DNA of 64,000 nucleotides. Source: Bog-756 sp963813525 (GTDB taxonomy: Bacteria; Actinomycetota; Acidimicrobiia; Acidimicrobiales; RAAP-2). How positions within the stretch are numbered: the stretch's first letter is position 1; every line of letters starts with the position of its first letter. The notes under the pieces were generated by a model that saw only the letters and a list, made by a program, of their open reading frames with translations, searched no databases and was not told the origin of the DNA. The stretch is from positions 2,356,001 through 2,420,000 of the forward strand of contig CAWEZI010000005.1 in the NCBI GenBank assembly GCA_963813525.1, read 5' to 3'. Positions 35,409 through 46,362 of the stretch are shown here, piece after piece. The position numbers and the translations under genes are program-made.

Positions 35409-35972
35409 GTGGAATCGAAGACACGGTTGATCGCAGCTCCGTCGACCTCCCGGTGGGCAGCACTGGCCCTCGGCGTGGTCGTGGTGGTGGCCGCCGCCTG
35501 TAGCTCGGGGGCGGCCACGTCGACAACCACCACCGCTGTGCCTACGGCATCCACCGGAACGGCCGGCTCGGGGTCGGCCGTTGTGCACGTGGCCACCGTT
35601 GGGTCCCTGGGCACCGTGTTGGTCAGCCAGTCGGGTCTGACCCTCTACCGATACAGCCCGGACGGCACGGGTAAATCGGTGTGCACCGGTACCTGCGCCT
35701 CACAGTGGCCACCCCTCGTCCTTCCCGCCGGCACGACCCACCCTGCGACCGGGCCGGGCCTGGCCGCCGCCGACCTCGGTGTCATCGTGCGCTCCGACGG
35801 GTCCCATCAGGTCACCTTTAAGGGAATGCCCCTCTACACCTATTCCGGCGACGTCCGGTCAGGAGAGGCAACCGGCCAGGGACTGGACGGAACCTGGTAC
35901 GCGGTGACGCCGGCGACAGCCGCCCCGACGACCGCCCCGACCACCGCCTCCTCCGGTGGCTACGGATACTGA
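35409..35972 (+). CDS. Secreted lipoprotein of the Lipoprotein_15 (COG4315) family
   Basis: 187 residues. A lipoprotein signal peptide ends at Cys31 (VVVVVAAAC). After a Ser/Thr linker come two family repeats: SGLTLYRYSPDG with CTGTCASQWPPL, and KGMPLYTYSGD ending DGTWYAV. The family has unknown function; related proteins occur with redox or electron-transfer proteins. Two Cys in the first repeat could form a disulfide that DipZ might reduce (inference). GTG start with GAGGGGAA upstream. It overlaps the sigma factor gene by 17 nt. Confidence 0.85.
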   Translation: MESKTRLIAAPSTSRWAALALGVVVVVAAACSSGAATSTTTTAVPTASTGTAGSGSAVVHVATVGSLGTVLVSQSGLTLYRYSPDGTGKSVCTGTCASQWPPLVLPAGTTHPATGPGLAAADLGVIVRSDGSHQVTFKGMPLYTYSGDVRSGEATGQGLDGTWYAVTPATAAPTTAPTTASSGGYGY

Positions 35973-36603
35973 TCGCGCCAGCTGCGTCCGCAATGGGGAT
36001 CACCAGCCCGCCGACGTCGACGCCGGCATGAGCGCGGCGGGTGAGGCGCCCTCGGACGACCAGCGGACCGATGCAGTCGCCCCTCACCCGGTTCCCACCC
36101 CGGCCGACGAGCAGGGGCTCAACCAGGCGTTCGTCGCCTATCGCCCCGAGCTGACGGCCCTGGCCCGGCGGGCACTCGGAAGCACCCACCTGGCCGAGGA
36201 TGCCGTGCAGGAGACCTTCGCCCGGGCGTGGCGTTCGCGTCACCGATTCGACGCCACCAAGGGCTCCCTCAGAACCTGGCTGTACTCGATCGAACGGCAC
36301 CTGTTGGTGGACCTGTCCCGCACCCACCATCGTCAAGAGATCCGGGACCGGCGTCTCGTTCCAATCCCGGAGGCTGTTGTTGACCAGGTCGAAGGGGCCA
36401 TTGCCTCGTGGCAGGTGGAGGAGGCCCTCGGCCAGCTGTCGGAGCCGCACCGCGCCGTCATCGTAGAGATCTACTTCAAGGGGACGACGAGCAAGGAGAT
36501 GGCCGATCGGCTGGCCGTGGCCGAGGGGACGGTCCGGAGCCGGCTGTTCTACGCCCTCAAGGCTCTGCGGTTGACCCTCGAGGAGATGGGGTGGCACGAG
36601 TGA
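35956..36603 (+). CDS. ECF RNA polymerase sigma factor
   Basis: 215 residues. Region 2 (about 57-125) has AEDAVQETFARAW, the core-binding and -10 motif; region 4 (about 150-210) has the HTH ending AVAEGTVRSRLFYALKALR. An N-terminal extension of about 50 residues is unusual; ATG 36028 would remove half of it. The stop overlaps the anti-sigma start as GTGA, the usual ECF/anti-ECF coupling. Likely governs an envelope or redox response with dipZ and the lipoprotein. Confidence 0.9.
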   Translation: MATDTDRASCVRNGDHQPADVDAGMSAAGEAPSDDQRTDAVAPHPVPTPADEQGLNQAFVAYRPELTALARRALGSTHLAEDAVQETFARAWRSRHRFDATKGSLRTWLYSIERHLLVDLSRTHHRQEIRDRRLVPIPEAVVDQVEGAIASWQVEEALGQLSEPHRAVIVEIYFKGTTSKEMADRLAVAEGTVRSRLFYALKALRLTLEEMGWHE

Positions 36604-37310
36604 CGACAGCCGACTGCACCGAGTGGCGCGGCCTGATGGCCATGGACGCCATCGGCAGGACCAGCGACCATGAATCGCGGCTTCTGCAGGGACACCTCTC
36701 CCACTGTGAGGCCTGCCGAGCCGACGCCCAGCAGGTGGGGGAGGCGGCCAGGGCTCTGGCTCTGGTGGACAGGGCTGCTCTGATGAGCCCGGGATCGGTT
36801 GACGGTCACCGGGTCGACGGGCAATCGGTCGACGCCTCACCCGGCCCTTTCCCGGCCCTGCTCGTTCTTCCTTCCGGGGACGAGCCTTCCGAGGGCACGG
36901 TGCACGAGCGACCGCCTCGCTCGGGCCACCGCCGCCGGTGGGTGGCGGTCGGAACGGTGGCGGCGGCGGTAGTTGTGGCTCTGGCCTTCTTGTTGTCGCA
37001 GGCGCCGGCGTCCCCGGTGCGAACGGTGGCGCTGTCCGGCCAACCGGGGGTGCACGCATCGATCTCGTTGTCCGGGCAGAAATGGGGCACCCGGGCCACC
37101 TTGCGGGAATCGGGCCAGGCGGGAGGCCAGGTCCTCACTGTCTCCATGCAAGCGGCGTCGGGTCGCTGGTGGGTGGCGGGTAGCTACCGGACCGTGGGGG
37201 GGCGGCGACCGGTAACCGTGCAGCTCACGTGTGCCGTACCGGTGCAGGAGGTCGCCGCCGTGTGGGTCCGGGACGCCCAGGGCCGCACCGTGCTCGACGG
37301 ATACCCGTAG
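36600..37310 (+). CDS. Zinc-finger anti-sigma factor, single-pass membrane protein
   Basis: 236 residues. The N-terminal zinc-binding anti-sigma motif H32-x3-C36-x2-C39 is in GHLSHCEACR. One membrane segment at about 114-133, preceded by a basic patch (RRR), places residues 134-236 outside; this part looks beta-rich and resembles the sensor half of RskA-like proteins. GTG start overlaps the ECF sigma stop. It ends about 80 bp before the rRNA promoter. Confidence 0.85.
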   Translation: MTTADCTEWRGLMAMDAIGRTSDHESRLLQGHLSHCEACRADAQQVGEAARALALVDRAALMSPGSVDGHRVDGQSVDASPGPFPALLVLPSGDEPSEGTVHERPPRSGHRRRWVAVGTVAAAVVVALAFLLSQAPASPVRTVALSGQPGVHASISLSGQKWGTRATLRESGQAGGQVLTVSMQAASGRWWVAGSYRTVGGRRPVTVQLTCAVPVQEVAAVWVRDAQGRTVLDGYP

Positions 37311-37390
37311 ACTGGGGAGCCAGGTGCCGGCCAGCTAGTGAGCCGTCACCGGTCACTCCGGAGGGGCCGGGCAGTTGTCGGGCTCTCTCA

Positions 37391-37419
37391 TTGACATGCC
37401 CTTGGGCGTGCGTTAGGGT
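37391..37419 (+). promoter_or_regulatory. rRNA operon promoter
   Basis: TTGACA at 37391-37396 and TAGGGT at 37414-37419 with an ideal 17-bp spacer. It gives a leader of about 295 nt before 16S. The match to consensus is the best in the window, as expected for rrn. Confidence 0.85.
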
Positions 37420-37721
37420 GACTAGTCCTGGTGTGCGACCCGGAAGGGCGCATTTCAGGCACCTACAGAATGGGGCTCTAGCTCCTGCATGTGGAAAATC
37501 CGGCACCAACGTCTACGGACGTGTGCCCGATCGCTCCTTGAAAACGGAATAGTGATAGCCAAAAGTCAGTGCGGGTGGTCGAGGGGAAACCCACGATCAC
37601 CAGTCAGTTCAGCATTGAACGGACAATGTCTGTTCTTTTGCCAGTATTCAGTTGACGGAGAGGGGAAACCCTCGAAGTCAGCTCTTCGATTTCGGTCAGG
37701 CCTCCGGGCCTGACTGGGGTC
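37420..37721 (+). other. rrn leader with 5' arm of the pre-16S processing stem
   Basis: Non-coding leader. Bases 37529-37555 pair with 39393-39419 in the spacer: 27 positions with one mismatch and one G-U, the expected RNase III stem around 16S. TGTTCTTTTG at about 37630 vaguely resembles boxA of the antitermination signal; that reading is weak. Confidence 0.75.
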
Positions 37722-39604
<1,883 letters not shown>

Positions 39605-40133
39605 CTCCAAGTTATAAAGAGTCAACGGCGGATGCCTTGGCGCCTGAAGCCGAAGAAGGACGTGGGAGGCTGCGATAAGCCACGGGGAGTTGCCTACCAA
39701 GCGCGGATCCGTGGATGTCCGAATGGGGAAACCCGACACCCGTCATGGGGTGCCACCCTGGTCTGAACGCATAGGACCAGCGGAGGGAACCGGGGGAATT
39801 GAAACATCTCAGTACCCCGAGGAGAGGAAAACAACAGTGACTCCCTGAGTAGCGGCGAGCGAAACGGGATGAGCCTAAACCGAGTTGGTGTTAAAGCCTG
39901 ATGGCGTTGCCAATTCGGGGTTGTGGGAGCCGATGGAAGGTGCATCAGAACCTTCACGGAGTTACAAAACCAATTCGTCTAGTGGAAGCATCCAGGAAAG
40001 ATGCGCCGCAGAGGGTAACAGCCCCGTACACGAAAGACATTGGACTCCGATCGGATTTCCCGAGTAGCGCCGGATCCGGGAAAGCCGGCGTGAATCTGCG
40101 AGGACCACCTCGTAAGGCTAAGTACTCACAGGC

Positions 40134-40179
<46 letters not shown>

Positions 40180-40323
40180 GGGAGGGGAGTGAAATAGTAC
40201 CTGAAACCGTTGACTTACAATCAGTCAGAGCGTCGTCGGCACTATGTGCCGGCCGTGATGGCGTGCCTTTTGAAGAATGAGCCAACGAGTTACGGTGTGT
40301 GGCGAGGTTAACCCGCGAGGGGG

Positions 40324-40354
<31 letters not shown>

Positions 40355-40770
40355 AATGAGTCGCATGCTGTAGACCCGAAGCCGAGTGAGCTAGCCATGG
40401 GCAGGCTGAAGCGGGGGTAAGACCCCGTGGAGGGCCGAACCCACCCTGGTTGAAAACAGGGGGGATGACCTGTGGTTAGGGGTGAAAGGCCAATCAAACT
40501 CGGTGATAGCTGGTTCTCCCCGAAATGCATTTAGGTGCAGCGTCAGGCGTTCAGCATCGGAGGTAGAGCACTGAATGGGCTAGGGGGCCTACAAGCTTAC
40601 TGACCCCAATCAAACTCCGAATGCCGATGCTTTAGAGCCTGGCAGTGAGACTACGAGGGATGAGCTTCGTTAGTCGAGAGGGAAACAGCCCAGACCGCCA
40701 GCTAAGGCCCCTAATTTTTGACTAAGTGGAAAACGATGTGGGAACGCGAAGACAGCCAGGAGGTTGGCTC

Positions 40771-40818
<48 letters not shown>

Positions 40819-41740
40819 GTCCTGCGCGGACAATGTAACGGGGCTCAAGTCAAAAGCCGAAGCTGCGGATTTCCATTCCGCCCAAGTATCGGACGTCCAG
40901 GGCAATGAATCACTTCGGTGATTCGGCGCCGAGGAAGCCGAATTGACGCTTGGGAGTCACGGGGTGGGAGTGGTAGGGGAGCGTCGATCGGGCAGAGAAG
41001 CGGCGGTGGAAACCGTCGTGGAGCGCGGTCGAGTGAGAATGTTGGTATGAGTAGCGAGAGAGGGGTGAGAAACCCCTCCGCCGTAAGCCCAAGGGTTCCT
41101 GGGGAAGGCTAATCCTCCCAGGGTAAGTCGGGAGCTAAGGCGAGGCCGAGAGGCGTAGTCGATGCACAACTGGTTGATATTCCAGTACTTCCGTGTCCGC
41201 GCCCATTCCAATACCGGTGTCCTAAGGGGCTGTCCTTCGGGGCGAACCGACCGACCCGGTGGCGGAAAGCGAAGGAGGGACGCAGGAGGGTAGGTGAGCC
41301 CAGGCGTTGGTTGTCCTGGGGTAAGCGTGTAGGAGGAGGTCCAGGCAAATCCGGACCTCATTAACTCTGAGGCGCGATGCCGAGCCACACCAGGCGAAGT
41401 CACTAATCCCATGCTGCCGAGAAAAGCTTCTAGCGAGCTGGCACGGAACCCGTACCCCAAACCGACACAGGTGGGCGGGTAGAGAATACCAAGGCGATCG
41501 GGAGAACTGTGGTTAAGGAACTCGGCAAAATACCTCCGTAACTTCGGGAGAAGGAGGGCCTCACTAGGATGACGAACTTCGCGTTCCGAGTCTGAAGGGG
41601 CCGCAGAGAATAGGGGAAAGCGACTGTTTACTAAAAACACAGGAGCGTGCGAAGTCGAAAGACGATGTATACGCTCTGACGCCTGCCCGGTGCCGGAAGG
41701 TTACGGGGAAGGGTTAGCCCTCGGGCGAAGCTCTGAACCT

Positions 41741-41775
<35 letters not shown>

Positions 41776-42122
41776 TTGTAAAAGGGCCGTTATTAAACCC
41801 CGCTATATGCTGGAACATCCGAGTATCCGGTGGTACTCATCCATGTCACACCCGGCTGTTAAGGGTGATGCATGGGTAGTGAAAATCCATCCGGTGCGGA
41901 CAATCAGCAGGAAACTGCCAGAAGTTGACAGGATCCTCAGAGACTGCACGCGAGGCCCTTCAATTGCAACCACCTCAGGTAACGCTGAGGAAGAAGCTTT
42001 GAGGGTGAAGATACAGTCCGACCCCCATGGCGACATGGGGAGCTAGGCAGAAATGACCTGGCCGCCTATGAGACTGAAGAACGAGAGTTCATCGACAGAC
42101 TCAATAGGTAGTAACAAGAGTG
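41776..42122 (+). mobile_element. Group I intron 1 in 23S (E. coli position 1923), no ORF
   Basis: 347 nt between ...TAACGGT and CCTAAGGT. The 5' exon ATAACGGT pairs fully with the internal guide GCCGTTAT (41786-41793), ending in the U-G wobble required at the 5' splice site; the intron ends in G. AGG just before the guide can pair with the 3' exon CCT (P10). P7 is formed by GACTG (41942-41946) and CAGTC (42014-42018), the R and S elements. A 79-codon open frame inside shows no protein motif and is ignored. Confidence 0.92.
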
Positions 42123-42130
42123 CCTAAGGT
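42123..42130 (+). other. 8-nt 23S micro-exon
   Basis: CCTAAGGT, equivalent to E. coli 1924-1931 between helices 69 and 71. It is the complete exon between the two introns. Confidence 0.9.
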
Positions 42131-42912
42131 AGGGATGCCCCTTTGCAGGCAAAGGGGTGCTGCCCCTCGTACTGGTGACAGTACGTGAGCAGTCGGCTAT
42201 ATGCTGGAAACTCCGTTGTATCCTCCACTACTCGTTGTTCTTTCTTTGGCGATACAGCCCTTTTGTATCGTCATGGAATGAGCGGCAGTAACAATGTGAG
42301 AGGTGCGGACAATCAGCAGGAAAGACTCTGGACCTGCGGATGGATAGCTGGTTTCGTCGATGGGGAAGGCTGCTTCAGCATCCCCATCTTCCGGAATCGG
42401 AAAACGAAGCTTCACTGGCAGGTACAACCACAATTTGTGGTTGCGCAGTCGGTGTCGAGTCGAGATGCTCTTGACGAGATTGGACGCATCTTCGGGTGCG
42501 GCAGGGTGTACGTGAATCGGAGGCACGATGACCACAGGGAGCAGTTGGCCCTGTACAGCGTGAAGAGGTTCGCCGACCTGAGGGACGTGATCGTTCCCCG
42601 CTTTCAAGAGCACCAGCTACGAACGTCGAAGCGTGAGAACTTCGGCAGTTTCGTGAGGGTTCTAAGTCTCATGGAGGAGCGCAAGCACCTCACTGTTTCG
42701 GGATTGATAGAGATCGCTGAAATAGTCGAGACGATGAACCGCCGTAAACCATCCAATGTTTTGAGAATCCTCAGAGACCATACGCCGACCATCTCATCAG
42801 ATTTAAGGGTGAGATGAAGATATGGTCCGAGCCCTATGGCGACATAGGGAGGCCGGCGGAAACGACCGGCCCGCTAGTCAATCGAAGTGGGTTGATTAGT
42901 TGTAACAGAAAG
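42131..42912 (+). mobile_element. Group I intron 2 in 23S (E. coli position 1931), with homing endonuclease
   Basis: 782 nt between CCTAAGGT and AGCGAAATT; the 5' exon ends in U and the intron in G, as group I splicing needs. P7 is ACCATA (42777-42782) with TATGGT (42821-42826). It shares a 22-nt identical P3/P4-region block (42302-42323) and a 13-nt block (42196-42208) with intron 1. A GC-rich hairpin follows the 5' splice site, and I could not find an obvious P1 guide pairing. Other bacteria have introns at this same site. Confidence 0.9.
42278..42817 (+). CDS. LAGLIDADG homing endonuclease of intron 2
   Basis: 179 residues from the ATG at 42278 (the frame is open 31 codons further upstream). 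One LAGLIDADG helix, WIAGFVDGEGCF at residues 22-33, with the acidic residue that binds the catalytic metal. A single motif implies a homodimer, like I-CreI. The QPQFVVAQ and YSVKRFADL segments fit the beta saddle. No Shine-Dalgarno is visible. The frame includes the shared core block at its start and the R strand of P7 near its end, so coding and ribozyme sequence overlap. The reading frame looks intact. Confidence 0.88.
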   Translation: MSGSNNVRGADNQQERLWTCGWIAGFVDGEGCFSIPIFRNRKTKLHWQVQPQFVVAQSVSSRDALDEIGRIFGCGRVYVNRRHDDHREQLALYSVKRFADLRDVIVPRFQEHQLRTSKRENFGSFVRVLSLMEERKHLTVSGLIEIAEIVETMNRRKPSNVLRILRDHTPTISSDLRVR

Positions 42913-42959
<47 letters not shown>

Positions 42960-43217
42960 CGACTTTCCTACTGTCTCAACCACAGACCCGGCGAAATTGA
43001 AGTACGAGTAAAGATGCTCGTTAGCTGCATCAGGACGGAAAGACCCCGTGGACCTTTACTACAGCTTGCTGTTGAGTTTTAGTTCATATTGTGTAGGATA
43101 GGTGGGAGACTTTGAAGCATTGGCGCCAGCCAGTGTGGAGTCAACCTTGAAATACCACCCTTTATGTGCCGGAACCCTAACCTCGGTCCGTGATCCGGAT
43201 CAGGGACAGCGTCAGGT

Positions 43218-43249
<32 letters not shown>

Positions 43250-43468
43250 ACGTAACGGAGGCGCCCAAAGGTTTCCTCAGGCTGGTTGGCAATCAGCCGT
43301 CGAGTGCAATGGCACAAGGGAGCTTGACTGCGAGACCTACAAGTCGAGCAGGTGCGAAAGCAGGGCATAGTGATCCAGCGGTTGCTTGTGGAAGCGCCGT
43401 TGCTCAACGGATAAAAGGTACCCCGGGGATAACAGGCTCATCTTCCCCAAGAGTCCATATCGACGGGA

Positions 43469-43514
<46 letters not shown>

Positions 43515-43515
43515 C

Positions 43516-43551
<36 letters not shown>

Positions 43552-43567
43552 TACGCGAGCTGGGTTT

Positions 43568-43599
<32 letters not shown>

Positions 43600-43629
43600 A
43601 TGCAGCCGGAGGAGATTTGAGGAAGGCTA

Positions 43630-43660
<31 letters not shown>

Positions 43661-43716
43661 GCTCTCGTGTGTCAGTTGTCCTGCCAAGGGCACCGCTGAT
43701 TTGCGACCTTCGGGTG

Positions 43717-43749
<33 letters not shown>

Positions 43750-43883
43750 CGTTCCAAGATAAAATCTCCCACAGGGTCAACCTGGTAAGGCCCGTGGTTA
43801 GACGACCACGTTGATAGGCCGGAAGTGTAAGTGCGGCAACGCATTCAGCTGACCGGTACTAATCGGCCGAGGGCTTGGGAACT

Positions 43884-43903
43884 TGCTCGTGCTCGCTATG
43901 GAA
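43884..43903 (+). other. 3' arm of pre-23S processing stem
   Basis: Complement of 39577-39596; see that entry. Confidence 0.85.
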
Positions 43904-43983
43904 CGCTCAGGGTGACCGGTTAACGGTCACCGCAGAGCCCGGGGTCCGTCCTAATGGACGGTCCGGGCCTGGTGGGCGCACGA

Positions 43984-44103
43984 TTTCCGGTGGCCATGGC
44001 GGCGGAGAGACACCCGTTCCCATTCCGAACACGGCAGTTAAGCCCGCCAGCGCCGATGGTACTTGGGGGGTAGCCCCCTGGGAGAGTAGGACGCCGCCGG
44101 GAT
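43984..44103 (+). rRNA. rrf: 5S ribosomal RNA
   Basis: About 118-120 nt, identified by CCCATTCCGAACACGG and the terminal helix CCGGTGGC (from 43987) with GCCGCCGG (44093-44100). About 100 nt after 23S. Confidence 0.94.
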
Positions 44104-44109
44104 TTCTCT

Positions 44110-44141
44110 GACAATGCCCCCCGTTAGCGGGGGGCATTGTC
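44110..44141 (+). terminator. rrn operon terminator
   Basis: Perfect 14-bp hairpin GACAATGCCCCCCG / CGGGGGGCATTGTC around TTAG, directly after 5S. No U-tract, as usual for high-GC actinobacterial terminators. Confidence 0.85.
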
Positions 44142-44211
44142 GCGGGTGGCCGACCGCATTCGGACCACAGGAGTGTCACCATCCTTGCCGACGAGGGACA
44201 ATGATGGGCCG

Positions 44212-45063
44212 ATGCGCCGCCTGGTCCTGACCGTCACCTGTCCCGACCGGACGGGGATCGTGGCCGCCGTCACCGGTTTCATCGCCTCGCACGGAGGGTG
44301 GGTGGTGGAGGCGGCCCAGCACGGCGACCTGACCACCGGGCAGTTCTTCCAGCGCATCGAGGTCATGGCCGAAAGCCTGCCCTTCGATGCGGACGAATTC
44401 GGTGAGCGCTTCGCCGACGTGGCGGCAGAGCTCCAGCTGGACTGGCATCTGAGCGACACCGACGTGCGCAAGCGGGTGGTCATCATGGTCAGCCGCGAGG
44501 ACCACTGTCTGGCCGACCTGCTCCACCGTTGGCGCAGCGGGTCGCTGTGGTGCGATATCCCTGCGGTGATCTCCAACCACCCGGACCTGCGGTCGCTGGT
44601 CGAGTGGCACGGGGTCGACTTCGTTCATATTCCGGTGGACAAGGACAACAAGGCCGAGGCATTTGCCCAGGTGATGAGGGTTGTCGACTCGGTCGAGGCC
44701 GACGTGATCGTGCTGGCCCGGTACATGCAGATCATCCCGCCCGAGATGTGTGACCGCTATCCCGGACGGATCATCAATATCCACCACAGTTTCCTCCCCT
44801 CCTTCGCCGGTGCCCGTCCCTACCATCAGGCCTTCGAGCGCGGGGTCAAGCTGATCGGGGCCACCTGCCATTACGTCACCGCCGAGCTCGACGCCGGCCC
44901 CATCATCGAGCAGGACATCAGCCGGATCGACCACGGCGACACCGTCGATGATCTGCTGCGCATCGGTCGGGATGTGGAACGGTCGGTTCTGGCCCGTGGG
45001 CTGCGCTGGCACCTCGAGGACCGGGTGTTGATCAACGCCGACAGGACTGTGGTCTTCGACTGA
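44212..45063 (+). CDS. purU: Formyltetrahydrofolate deformylase
   Basis: Hydrolyses 10-formyl-THF to THF and formate, balancing one-carbon pools. 283 residues: N-terminal ACT domain (LTVTCPDRTGIVAAVTGFI) and C-terminal formyltransferase domain with VISNHPDL, the HHSFLPSFAGARPY loop and an active-site Asp near GDTVDDL. Full-length. Convergent with efeB. Confidence 0.94.
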   Translation: MRRLVLTVTCPDRTGIVAAVTGFIASHGGWVVEAAQHGDLTTGQFFQRIEVMAESLPFDADEFGERFADVAAELQLDWHLSDTDVRKRVVIMVSREDHCLADLLHRWRSGSLWCDIPAVISNHPDLRSLVEWHGVDFVHIPVDKDNKAEAFAQVMRVVDSVEADVIVLARYMQIIPPEMCDRYPGRIINIHHSFLPSFAGARPYHQAFERGVKLIGATCHYVTAELDAGPIIEQDISRIDHGDTVDDLLRIGRDVERSVLARGLRWHLEDRVLINADRTVVFD

Positions 45064-45141
45064 CCGGAGGCACCGGGACCGCCGGCACGGCTATCTGGTT
45101 CCCGCGGCCACCACGGAGTGGAGTCCACCGGGCCCTCCTGG

Positions 45142-46362
45142 TCAGAAAAGCTCGGCTCCCCAGGTGGATCCACCCGAGGTCCCCGGGGGGCAGGCGAAGA
45201 GGCCGCTACCGGTGTGCAGCAGGTACGAGCTGAGGGCGTCGTTGAGGGAGAGGCGGGTCTGGATGGGGATGAACTGGGCGCGCGGGTCTTTTTGGAAGCA
45301 GACGAAGAGGAGGCCGGCATCGAGCTCGCCCGACTGCGGGTCGACCCCGTCCACGAAGCTGTAGCCCCGCCGGAGGATGGCTTGGCCGTTGTTGGTGACC
45401 GGAGCCGCCTGGCGGATGTGGGCGTTTTCGGGGATGACCGGTTGGCCGGTGGTGGCGCTGTAGGTCAGATCGACCGCATCGAATTGGCCCGTCTCACCCA
45501 GCGGTGCCCCACTCACCTTCCTGCGGCCGATGGTCTGCTCCTGGTCGTGGAGAGTGCTGCGGTCCCAGGCCTCCAGATGGATGCGGATGCGCCGCATGAC
45601 CAGGTACGACCCGCCGTTCATCCAGGGCTGGTCGCTGTGGTCGACCCACACGAAGCGCCCCATGGCGTTGGTGTCGGCCGGATCGAGGTTGTTGGTCCCG
45701 TCGTGGAAGCCCAGCAGGTTCCGCGGCGTGGGTTGGCGGCCGCCGGCCGAGCTCGTCCGTGCGAATCCGGTCTGGACCGAGCGCACGGTGGCTGATCCGA
45801 GGGCCAATCGGGTGAGCTCGTGGACGGCGTGGAAGGCCACCTGGGCGTCGTTGGCGCAGGCCTGGATGCAGATGTCGCCTCCGGTGAGGGTGGGATCGAG
45901 GGCCTCACCGGAAAAGGCAGGCAGGTCGACGAGGGCGGCGGGCCGGCGCCCGGCCAGGCCGAACCGGCCGTCGAACAAGGTGGGGCCGAAGCCCACCGTG
46001 ATAGTCAACCCGGAGGCGGGCAGACCCCGGGCTTCGCCGGTGTCGGGTGGCGGTGCATAGGGCCCGTCCGGTCCGGCCAGCTCCTTGCCCTGGGTCAGTC
46101 GGCCGGCGGCTCTGGTCCATGCGGCCAGGAGTTGGGCCAGTCCGCCGGCGCTCTCGGCGGACACGTCGAAGGTGGCGAACACCATGCCGGTCTGCGCCGG
46201 AGTGGTGATACCCGACTGGTGGGTCCCTTCGAAGGCAATGGCGCCAGTCGTTGGGGCCGGCGGGGGCGCCGCCCCGGCCACGTCGGCGCCGGCGGCCACC
46301 AGGGCGGCCCCGGCCACGCCTGTGCCGGCCAGCAGCTGGCGCCTGGTCAACCTGGCGGTCAT
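45142..46362 (-). CDS. efeB: Tat-secreted DyP-type peroxidase / deferrochelatase EfeB
   Basis: 406 residues. Twin-arginine signal LTRRQLLAGTG followed by a hydrophobic stretch, so it is exported folded with heme. DyP motifs: GFHDGTNN (distal Asp), a proximal His region FHAVHELTRL, and the Arg in YLVMRRIRIHLEAW. In the Efe system EfeB supports iron uptake at low pH or releases iron from heme. The ATG overlaps the efeO stop as ATGA. Confidence 0.92.
   Translation of the reverse strand: MTARLTRRQLLAGTGVAGAALVAAGADVAGAAPPPAPTTGAIAFEGTHQSGITTPAQTGMVFATFDVSAESAGGLAQLLAAWTRAAGRLTQGKELAGPDGPYAPPPDTGEARGLPASGLTITVGFGPTLFDGRFGLAGRRPAALVDLPAFSGEALDPTLTGGDICIQACANDAQVAFHAVHELTRLALGSATVRSVQTGFARTSSAGGRQPTPRNLLGFHDGTNNLDPADTNAMGRFVWVDHSDQPWMNGGSYLVMRRIRIHLEAWDRSTLHDQEQTIGRRKVSGAPLGETGQFDAVDLTYSATTGQPVIPENAHIRQAAPVTNNGQAILRRGYSFVDGVDPQSGELDAGLLFVCFQKDPRAQFIPIQTRLSLNDALSSYLLHTGSGLFACPPGTSGGSTWGAELF

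Noticed and set aside
37229..37713. Small frames in the rrn leader
   Set aside because: They lie over the rrn promoter and processing stem; no coding signal.
41807..42046. 79-codon open frame in intron 1
   Set aside because: It crosses P3-P7 of the ribozyme, has no LAGLIDADG, HNH or GIY-YIG motif and no Shine-Dalgarno; an incidental frame, or at most an unrecognisable remnant.
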